NCBI GenBank assembly: GCA_938049795.1
Contig: CALLCD010000196.1
Location: 1-6,911, forward strand
From: an uncultured Hyphomonadaceae bacterium
GTDB lineage: Bacteria; Pseudomonadota; Alphaproteobacteria; Caulobacterales; Hyphomonadaceae
Length of the DNA stretch: 6,911 bases
Direction of reading: 5' to 3'
The number at the start of each line of letters is the position of its first letter. The first letter of the stretch is position 1. The translations under genes were made by a program, and so were the position numbers. Below, piece by piece: positions 1 to 4,864 of this stretch. The notes beneath the pieces were generated by a model. It had not been told where the DNA came from. It did not search any database and was given only the letters and a program-made list of their open reading frames with translations.

Positions 1-950
1 CCAAAGGCCGAGCCGCGCCAGACGCGCCCCGTCACAAGCTGGAAAGGCCGTGTACTGATTTCCGCGCCCGCCGGAGCCACGCCAATAATCACGCTCTCGC
101 CCCAGCCCTTATGGCAACATTCAAGCGCCGCGCGCATCACATCCGTATTGCCGATACATTCGAACGAGTAATCTGCCCCGCCGCCGGTTAGCTCGACCAG
201 ATGTCCGACCAGTCCATCATGCCCGTCATGCTCTCTGGGGTTGACGAAATGCGTCATGCCGAACTGCCGCGCCATCGCCTCGCGCGCGGGGTTCAGATCC
301 ACGCCGACAATCTGCTTGGCCCCGATCAGCCGCAAGCCCTGAACCACATTGAGGCCAATCCCGCCGAGACCAAAAACCACCGCCGTCGAGTTCGGCTCGA
401 CTTTCGCCGTATACATCACCGCGCCAATCCCGGTCGTGACCCCGCAGCCAATATAGCAAATCTTGTCAAACGGCGCGTCCTTGCGAACCTTGGCGAGGCT
501 GATCTCTGGCAGAACGGTGAAGTTTGAAAAGGTCGAACAGCCCATATAGTGCAGAATCTGCTCGCCCTTATAGGAGAACCGGCTCGTCCCGTTCGGCATC
601 AGCCCCTTGCCTTGGGTCGCGCGCACGCGCTGGCAGAGATTGGTTTTGGGGTTCAGGCAATAGTCGCATGTCCGGCATTCGGCTGTGTAAAGCGGGATGA
701 CATGATCGCCGACCTGTAAATCGGTCACCCCTGCGCCAACCTCGCGCACAATCCCTGCGCCCTCATGGCCAAGCACCGCCGGAAACGCACCTTCGGGATC
801 TGCGCCCGAGCGGGTAAACTCGTCAGTGTGGCAAATCCCCGTCGCCTTGATCTCGACCAGCACTTCGCCCGCTTGCGGACCTTCCAGATCAAGCTCGACA
901 ATTTCAAGCGGTTTTCCGGCTTCAAAAGCAACAGCAGCACGGGTTTTCAT
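1..950 (-). CDS. frmA: S-(hydroxymethyl)glutathione dehydrogenase / class III alcohol dehydrogenase (C-terminus cut by window edge)
   Basis: Zinc- and NAD-dependent cytosolic enzyme that oxidises S-hydroxymethylglutathione, the spontaneous formaldehyde-glutathione adduct, to S-formylglutathione. Visible motifs: catalytic zinc ligands C40 (GICHTDE), H62/E63 (GHEGAG) and C169 (IGCGVTTG); structural zinc cysteines C92, C95, C98 and C106; and the NAD-binding GLGGIG at 194-199. Class III identity, rather than a general alcohol dehydrogenase, is supported by GADPEG at 49-54 and by R110 in RATQGKG, which match the residues that hold the glutathione adduct in the human enzyme. About 316 residues are present of the usual ~370, so roughly 55 C-terminal residues lie beyond the left edge. 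The ATG at 950 has a GGAG about 8 bases upstream. A partner S-formylglutathione hydrolase may lie beyond the edge, but none is seen here. Confidence 0.96.
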   Translation of the reverse strand, partial: MKTRAAVAFEAGKPLEIVELDLEGPQAGEVLVEIKATGICHTDEFTRSGADPEGAFPAVLGHEGAGIVREVGAGVTDLQVGDHVIPLYTAECRTCDYCLNPKTNLCQRVRATQGKGLMPNGTSRFSYKGEQILHYMGCSTFSNFTVLPEISLAKVRKDAPFDKICYIGCGVTTGIGAVMYTAKVEPNSTAVVFGLGGIGLNVVQGLRLIGAKQIVGVDLNPAREAMARQFGMTHFVNPREHDGHDGLVGHLVELTGGGADYSFECIGNTDVMRAALECCHKGWGESVIIGVAPAGAEISTRPFQLVTGRVWRGSAF

Positions 951-1068
951 AAAGCGTCTCCATTTGCCCTACAGGTGACATAAATCGCCCCGCCAAGACA
1001 AGCCGGAGCGGCGCGTTAATTGAACACATAATGGAGAGATGAGAAGAGGGGGCAAGAGGGTCGCCAAT

Positions 1069-1111
1069 AGACTCATTAAGAGACTCGCAAGGGCCGCGAA
1101 GAGACTCGCAA
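1069..1111. repeat. Short direct repeat with three GACTC (GANTC) sites
   Basis: Within the 194-base gap between the class III dehydrogenase start (950) and the end of the TIGR02301 gene (1145), AGAGACTCGCAA occurs exactly at 1079-1090 and 1100-1111, with a degenerate copy (TAGACTCATTAA) just before. Each copy carries GACTC, at 1070-1074, 1082-1086 and 1103-1107, spaced 12 and 21 bases apart, or close to one and two helical turns. GANTC is the target of the alphaproteobacterial methyltransferase CcrM. On the minus strand all three read YGAGTCT, 120-157 bases upstream of the dehydrogenase ATG. A role as a methylation-sensitive regulatory block is inference. I see no other gene in this gap. Confidence 0.5.
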
Positions 1112-1144
1112 ATTGTGGGATAGATTGTTGGATAAACCATCCGC

Positions 1145-1579
1145 TCAGGACGGGAAATAAAACGCCGCCAGTTCATCCGAAAGCCGCCGCCCTTCACGCG
1201 CATATTCAGCCTCCGCCTGCGCCGAATTTGCCGAGCAAACCCCATTGCGCCGCGCGCTCTCCTGATAGCCGCGATTAAACCCATCCACCATCCGCGCCCG
1301 CAAAGGGCCACGTTCGGGCGCTTCAAGTCCCAATATTTGCTGCATATAACTGCGCCAATACTGGTCATCGACCCCGTTACACGCCACCCGCACGGCATGG
1401 GCGGCGCCAATAATCGCCGAAAGCTCGGCCAGATTTCGAAAATAGTCCTGATCACGCGGCGGTAAGTCTTGCTGAATGCGTTCCGATTGGGCATGGCTAG
1501 CCGACACAGCGTCCGGCAGGCCGCAAATGCTCAATGCCATCACTATGGAGATGCCCCAGTGCTTGATCTGCTTATTCAT
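1145..1579 (-). CDS. TIGR02301 / DUF2385 family exported protein
   Basis: A 144-residue protein of unknown function from a family known mainly in Alphaproteobacteria. Residues 1-30 form a Sec signal peptide: KQIK, then a hydrophobic stretch (ISIVMALSICGL), with likely cleavage after the SHA at 28-30. The mature part carries the family pattern LAELSAIIGAAH (50-61), then C67, then MVDGFNRGYQ (97-106), then C115. The two cysteines could form a disulfide in the periplasm. The frame stays open upstream to 1795, but that extension would put 72 residues before a clear signal peptide. The ATG at 1579 has AAGGA (1586-1590) 6 bases upstream, so I chose it. Its 5' end overlaps the start of the divergent dehydrogenase gene. 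Its promoter should therefore lie inside that neighbour's coding sequence. Confidence 0.9.
   Translation of the reverse strand: MNKQIKHWGISIVMALSICGLPDAVSASHAQSERIQQDLPPRDQDYFRNLAELSAIIGAAHAVRVACNGVDDQYWRSYMQQILGLEAPERGPLRARMVDGFNRGYQESARRNGVCSANSAQAEAEYAREGRRLSDELAAFYFPS
1547..1561 (+). promoter_or_regulatory. Ribosome binding site that fixes a GTG start
   Basis: GGAG at 1547-1550 lies 8 bases before GTG at 1559. This favours the GTG over the upstream in-frame ATG codons at 1469 and 1493, which would add 22-30 residues unlike the family N-terminus. The site lies within the antisense coding sequence of the TIGR02301 gene. Confidence 0.65.
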
Positions 1580-2545
1580 GAACGATCCTTCGCCCGATTG
1601 GCCGGCGAGTTCAAGGCGCGCGCGGCGGATATTCGCCCGATCCTGATCAATGATGCGGGCAGTTTTATGACCATAGACGGGACGGCGATTGACGCGATCC
1701 CCAATGTTGACATCGGTTATGGCACCCAAGATTCCTATTTCAGCCCCTCGGTCATGACCTTCATGCAGGCGATTCTGTCGGCGGAGAAACTTCAATGGTT
1801 CCAGTCAAGCGCGGCCGGTATCGAACACCCGCTCCTCCAATCTATCCGCAATCATGCCGCCGCCTATACCAGCGCCCATGAGCAGTCCCCTGCCATTGCC
1901 GAATGGGTGCTGTGGGCCGGGCTTGACTGGGTGCAGGGTGGAGCGGCACGGCGTCAGGCCCAGTCCGAAAAGGTCTGGCATCGCGGCGAATTTCGCGAAC
2001 TGGCCGACACGCACTGGCTGATTGTCGGCTTTGGCAGCATTGGCCGCGCCTGCGCTCAGCGTTTGCGCGCTCTTGGTGCTAAGGTCACGGGCGTCCGCCG
2101 CACGCGTGGTGATGACCCCGGCGCAGACGCCATGATCCACCCGGGCGATTTACACGCAGCGCTCGGCGAGGCCGACTGCGTGGTCCTGTCATGTCCGTTG
2201 ACCAGCGAGACCGAAGGCATGGCCAATGCAAAATTCTTCGAGGCGCTGCGAGACGACGCCCTTTTCATCAATGTCGGCCGCGGCCTGCTGGTTGACGAGG
2301 AAGCGCTGCTCGCAGGGCTCGAGGCCAGCCGTCCCGCCCATGCCGCGCTTGATGTGACGGCGGTTGAGCCTTTGCCCGAGGAAAGCCCGCTCTGGCACCA
2401 CCCGAACGTCACCCTGACCGCCCATATTGCCGCCTTCACCGAGCGGGCTGCGCGCCGGACCGACAAAGTATTTCTCGAAAATCTCGATCACTTTCTGGCC
2501 GACAGACCTTTGCGAAACCTGGTCCTCAAGGAGCAGGAATCCTAG
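1559..2545 (+). CDS. NAD-dependent D-2-hydroxyacid dehydrogenase
   Basis: A 328-residue cytosolic oxidoreductase that interconverts a 2-oxoacid and a D-2-hydroxyacid. The exact substrate (glyoxylate, hydroxypyruvate or another) cannot be read from the sequence. The N-terminal substrate domain begins VLDLLIHERSF. The inserted NAD(P) domain has GFGSIG at 157-162. The catalytic triad of the family is present: R241 (NVGRGLLVDEEAL), E270 (VEPLPEESPLW) and H289 (TAHIAA). Length is normal for the family (about 310-330). I start at GTG 1559 because of its GGAG and because translation from there begins directly with the first beta strand. This gives a 21-base head-to-head overlap with the TIGR02301 gene. 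No clear terminator follows the TAG at 2543-2545. Confidence 0.93.
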   Translation: MLDLLIHERSFARLAGEFKARAADIRPILINDAGSFMTIDGTAIDAIPNVDIGYGTQDSYFSPSVMTFMQAILSAEKLQWFQSSAAGIEHPLLQSIRNHAAAYTSAHEQSPAIAEWVLWAGLDWVQGGAARRQAQSEKVWHRGEFRELADTHWLIVGFGSIGRACAQRLRALGAKVTGVRRTRGDDPGADAMIHPGDLHAALGEADCVVLSCPLTSETEGMANAKFFEALRDDALFINVGRGLLVDEEALLAGLEASRPAHAALDVTAVEPLPEESPLWHHPNVTLTAHIAAFTERAARRTDKVFLENLDHFLADRPLRNLVLKEQES

Positions 2546-2722
2546 CGAAAAGACCCCGAAAACAGTTGGTTATAGGTCAAACTTGCTGTTGATTCGCATG
2601 AGACAAAGGGTTAGGCGGTTAGCCCATATGTCCGCTTCGTCATGGTGATGCCCCATTTTCGGCATGATTGAGCGGTTGAGTGCAGCGAGCGCACAGATGC
2701 GATTCTTTGATGGAGAATGATC
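2546..2722. other. Spacer before the acidic exported protein gene
   Basis: The 177-base gap holds no convincing ORF. It has a small hairpin (ATGCC at 2648-2652 pairing with GGCAT at 2661-2665, loop of 8, no T-run) and two GANTC sites: TGATTCG at 2590-2596 and CGATTCT at 2700-2706. The first fits the GcrA preference YGAKTCG described for Caulobacter. I could not assign a -35/-10 pair with confidence. A promoter for the downstream gene probably lies here. Confidence 0.35.
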
Positions 2723-3043
2723 ATGTTGAAATACGGTTTGCTTGCCGGACTATTGGTCACAGGGCTTTGCGGCATCAGCGTGGCGCAGGAACCCGTGCAG
2801 GATAAGGCAGAGCCAGCCCCGGTCACCACGCCTGCGCCTGCCAAAGAAGCCGTCGAGCGGGTGCTCATCGCTGACCCTGAGCCGGTTGAAACGGAATATT
2901 TTCTCGCCCAGGGTGCGGCTGCGTCCGAAGTCGTGGACGATGAAGAACTGATCGCCGACGCCGCAGCCTTGGTCGCTTTGAGCGAAGAGCATGATGGCGA
3001 CATGGCCGCGATGCCGGAAGCTATGGAATTTACAGAAGAATAA
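2723..3043 (+). CDS. Small, strongly acidic exported protein, unknown function
   Basis: I do not recognise this 106-residue protein. It has a clear Sec signal peptide: one lysine, then a hydrophobic core (YGLLAGLLVTGLCGI) and a signal peptidase I-type site, SVA at 19-21. The mature chain of about 85 residues has roughly 23 Asp/Glu against 3 Lys/Arg by hand count. It starts with a Pro/Ala segment (EPAPVTTPAPAK), followed by two acidic stretches (VVDDEELIAD and SEEHDGD) and ends FTEE. C16 does not sit in a lipobox, so I predict a soluble periplasmic or secreted protein. The ATG at 2723 is preferred over the one at 2717 because GGAG (2712-2715) is 7 bases from the former but only 1 base from the latter. 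It lies 193 bases before another exported protein gene on the same strand. A metal-binding or chaperone-like role is only a guess from charge. Confidence 0.72.
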   Translation: MLKYGLLAGLLVTGLCGISVAQEPVQDKAEPAPVTTPAPAKEAVERVLIADPEPVETEYFLAQGAAASEVVDDEELIADAAALVALSEEHDGDMAAMPEAMEFTEE

Positions 3044-3047
3044 TCGT

Positions 3048-3089
3048 TGGAAAGCAGGGTGTTGCCTGCGAGAAAGATGGGAGTTTCCA
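3048..3089. repeat. Nested inverted repeats just after the acidic protein gene
   Basis: GCAGG (3054-3058) and CCTGC (3065-3069) can form a 5-bp stem with a 6-base loop. TGGAAA (3048-3053) and TTTCCA (3084-3089) flank it. There is no T-run, so this is a weak candidate for a transcription end or RNA-stabilising structure. The rest of the gap to 3236 holds no ORF and no promoter I can assign confidently. Confidence 0.25.
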
Positions 3090-3236
3090 GCCAGTGCCAT
3101 AGGTGCACATAATAATTGTAATCACTTTGGAAGTGTGTCTCTCTCTGCCATATCGCTAAGGTAGGGATTGGCGTTAAGGAATGACGGCGGTGTTGCCGCT
3201 CATAACAGTAAGAACTCTTGATTAGGGGAAAATAGA

Positions 3237-3833
3237 ATGAAAAAGATTTTGATCACAGGCGTAGCAGCTATGGCTTTGGTGGCATGTGGTGCCGCAAAAG
3301 ACGCCGCCGACAGTGCAGCTGATGCCGCTTCAAGTGCCGCCTCTGGCGCAGTTGATGCCGCCGCAGACACAGCCAGCGCAGCCGGTAGCGCCGTCTCGGA
3401 CGCCGCCGCTGGTGCCGTTGAAGGCGCTGGCAATCTGGCTGAAGGTGCAGCTGCAGCAGCAGGTGACGCCGTGTCAGCCGCTGGTGATGCCGCCGCTTCG
3501 GCTGGCAGCGCAGTTGCCGACACAGCTTCGAGCGCAGCGAGCGGTGTTGTTGATGCTGCCAGTGGTGCGGTAGACGCGGCAGGCGGCGCGGCTGCTGCAG
3601 CCGGCGATGTTGCGGGCAACCTGACCGATGCGGCTGGTGACGCCGTTGGCGCTGCGACAGACGCTGCTGCGGGTGCTGCTTCAAATGCCGTCGACGCGGT
3701 AACGGATGCAGCAACCGATGCGGCGACGGATGCTGCCTCAAACGCGGTCGATGGCGCAGTTGACGCGGCCAAGGATGCCGCAACTGACGCAGCTGCCGGC
3801 GCGGCCGAAGAGCTCCCCGGCAAGGGCAGCTAA
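3237..3833 (+). CDS. Alanine/aspartate-rich repetitive lipoprotein, predicted long helix
   Basis: A 198-residue protein I cannot assign to a named family. MKKILITGVAAMALVAC is a lipoprotein signal peptide with lipobox LVAC, so C17 should be lipidated and the chain anchored in the envelope. The rest is low complexity: about 85 of 198 residues are Ala, 23 are Asp, with Ser, Gly, Thr and Val filling in, almost no aromatics, and only four Lys and no Arg. The Asp spacings are 3, 4, 7, 11 or 22 throughout, so they form one stripe on a helix of about 3.67 residues per turn (11/3). That pattern resembles LEA-like or coiled-coil proteins. Repeats include ASSAASG(A/V)VDAA (31-42, 97-108), TDAA three times (156-167) and ASNAVD (148-153, 167-172). 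It ends EELPGKGS. AGGGGA at 3224-3229 gives a good RBS. A strong terminator follows. Stress protection or a periplasmic spacer role is inference. Confidence 0.8.
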   Translation: MKKILITGVAAMALVACGAAKDAADSAADAASSAASGAVDAAADTASAAGSAVSDAAAGAVEGAGNLAEGAAAAAGDAVSAAGDAAASAGSAVADTASSAASGVVDAASGAVDAAGGAAAAAGDVAGNLTDAAGDAVGAATDAAAGAASNAVDAVTDAATDAATDAASNAVDGAVDAAKDAATDAAAGAAEELPGKGS

Positions 3834-3864
3834 GCTTTCGGTCTAAACCCGAAGATATAAATTG

Positions 3865-3895
3865 AAACGGCCACGCAAAATCCGCGTGGCCGTTT
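3865..3895. terminator. Strong hairpin terminator between convergent genes
   Basis: A perfect 12-bp stem, 3865-3876 (AAACGGCCACGC) with 3884-3895 (GCGTGGCCGTTT), has a 7-base loop AAAATCC. It is followed on the plus strand by T and, after CGTA, more T. On the minus strand the stem runs into TTTCAATTTATAT. It sits 31 bases after the lipoprotein stop and 29 bases beyond the SDR stop, so it probably ends both transcripts. Confidence 0.85.
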
Positions 3896-3924
3896 TCGTA
3901 TTTGCAGCTTGTCGGTCTGAATCC

Positions 3925-4710
3925 CTAAAAAATCGCGTAACCGCCATCGACCACAAATGTATCGCCCGAATGGTAAGACGACGCATCCGACGCCAGATAG
4001 ACCGAAATCCCGCCAAAGTCCGCCGGTTCGCCCCAGCGTTTGGCCGGAACGCGCGGGATCACTTTTGACGCAAACACATCGGAGTCTTGGGCCGCTTCGG
4101 TCATATCCGTCGCAATCCAGCCCGGCAGAATCGCGTTTGCCCGCACGCCATAGCGCGCATATTCCACCGCAATCCCTTTGAGCATTGAGATCAGCCCGCC
4201 CTTGGTTGCCGCATAAGCCTGATTGCGCGCCGCGCCCTCAATCGCCGCCAGCGAGGCCACCCCGACCAGCGAACCACCCGGATCCCCCGCCTTGGCTCGA
4301 TTGACGATGGATTTGGCCGCTTCCCGCAAAGTCCAGAACGCGCCTTCCATATTGACCGACATATTCTTCCGCCAGATTTCCGTGCTCATCTCCGCGAACG
4401 AGTTGGCCCCCTGACCAATGCCCGCATTGGCAAAACAGCTATCAATCCGGCCAAAATGCGCCTCGGTTTCGGCCATAGCGGCAACAACGGCCTCTTCCTC
4501 GGCGACATCCACCGCCCAGCTTTTGACCGAGCCCGTCCCTTGGGCTTCAAGGTGCGCAGCCGCGCTGGCATTGGCTTCAGCATTGCGGCCCCAGATTACG
4601 ACATTCGCATTCGAGGCGGCGACCGCTTCGGCCATGCCAAGGCCAATGCCGCGATTTCCCCCTGTAATCACGACTGTTTTCCCCGAAAGGTCGAATGGCA
4701 AATAGGTCAT
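3925..4710 (-). CDS. Classical SDR family oxidoreductase
   Basis: A 261-residue short-chain dehydrogenase/reductase of normal length, cytosolic, interconverting an alcohol and a carbonyl with NAD(P). Motifs in order: TGGNRGIG at 16-23 (cofactor loop), NAG at 95-97, and the catalytic tetrad N120, S153, Y166, K170 (YAATK). PGW follows, then the FabG-like end SGDTFVVDGGYAIF. Arg in WGRN after the second beta strand hints at NADP preference, which is inference. The substrate cannot be told; annotations such as 3-oxoacyl-ACP reductase or sugar-acid dehydrogenase would be guesses. The ATG at 4710 has AAGGA (4717-4721) about 6 bases upstream. A TTG at 4725 in frame has no comparable support. The gene diverges from a patatin-like lipase gene across a 154-base spacer, and related SDRs often sit beside lipid or polyester metabolism genes. 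Confidence 0.94.
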   Translation of the reverse strand: MTYLPFDLSGKTVVITGGNRGIGLGMAEAVAASNANVVIWGRNAEANASAAAHLEAQGTGSVKSWAVDVAEEEAVVAAMAETEAHFGRIDSCFANAGIGQGANSFAEMSTEIWRKNMSVNMEGAFWTLREAAKSIVNRAKAGDPGGSLVGVASLAAIEGAARNQAYAATKGGLISMLKGIAVEYARYGVRANAILPGWIATDMTEAAQDSDVFASKVIPRVPAKRWGEPADFGGISVYLASDASSYHSGDTFVVDGGYAIF

Positions 4711-4761
4711 ATAAATATCCTTCAATCTGAGTTCCCACCGCCAGCATGGAGAGTTCCCCCA

Positions 4762-4793
4762 AGGGGCGTCAAGCCTTGCTTTTTGAAGCCCCT
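4762..4793. repeat. Inverted repeat in divergent promoter spacer
   Basis: AGGGGC (4762-4767) pairs with GCCCCT (4788-4793). After one mismatch, TCAA (4769-4772) pairs with TTGA (4783-4786), leaving a 10-base loop. It lies between the divergently transcribed SDR and patatin genes, 52 bases before the SDR ATG. It could be a repressor operator or an RNA hairpin in the SDR leader. Overlapping its left arm, the minus strand reads CTTGACG, like a -35 element pointing to the SDR. Confidence 0.4.
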
Positions 4794-4811
4794 CGGCTAA
4801 GTCGGCAAAAC

Positions 4812-4845
4812 TTGACGCAATCGTGCAATGTAACGCTTACGAGTC
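4812..4845 (+). promoter_or_regulatory. Tentative promoter for the patatin-like gene, with GANTC site
   Basis: TTGACG at 4812-4817 is a good -35 match. Candidate -10 elements are poor: GCTTAC at 4835-4840 (spacing 17) or TTACGA at 4837-4842 (spacing 19). A GAGTC at 4841-4845 (YGAGTCT context) overlaps the possible -10 region, 20 bases before the patatin ATG. CcrM/GcrA-linked control is possible but unproven. Confidence 0.3.
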
Positions 4846-4864
4846 TTAGGTATCTCCTTTCATC

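Noticed and set aside
1069..1111. Possible CRISPR array in the repeated gap
   Set aside because: There are only two exact 12-base copies and one degenerate copy, spaced 12-21 bases. That is far too short for CRISPR repeats and spacers.
922..1494. 190-codon minus-strand ORF across the dehydrogenase/TIGR02301 gap
   Set aside because: It overlaps both real genes in another frame, its start lies inside the TIGR02301 gene, and its end runs into the dehydrogenase start. It has no recognisable domain.
1469..1558. Upstream ATG start for the D-2-hydroxyacid dehydrogenase
   Set aside because: It would add 30 residues unlike the family and lie deep in the antisense of TIGR02301. GTG 1559 has a better RBS and a family-like N-terminus.
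2717..2722. Earlier ATG (2717) for the acidic exported protein
   Set aside because: GGAG would be only one base before it. The ATG at 2723 has normal spacing, and the signal peptide is equally good from there.
2768..2770. C16 of the acidic protein as a lipoprotein cysteine
   Set aside because: The preceding residues are TGL. Leu at -1 does not fit a lipobox, and a signal peptidase I site SVA follows.
3200..3823. Long antisense ORFs opposite the Ala-rich lipoprotein gene (207 and 171 codons)
   Set aside because: GCN-rich coding DNA keeps the opposite strand free of stops. The products are low-complexity Ala/Ser or Arg/His/Gln runs without RBS or domain, whereas the plus strand has a lipoprotein signal and RBS.
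3237..3833. Antifreeze protein annotation for the Ala-rich lipoprotein
   Set aside because: The 11-residue spacing and high Ala recall fish type I antifreeze proteins, but the stripe is Asp rather than the spaced Thr of those proteins, and composition alone is not homology.
4711..4725. TTG start at 4725 for the SDR
   Set aside because: It would make the AAGGA at 4717-4721 part of the coding sequence. ATG 4710 uses that RBS and matches the family N-terminus.
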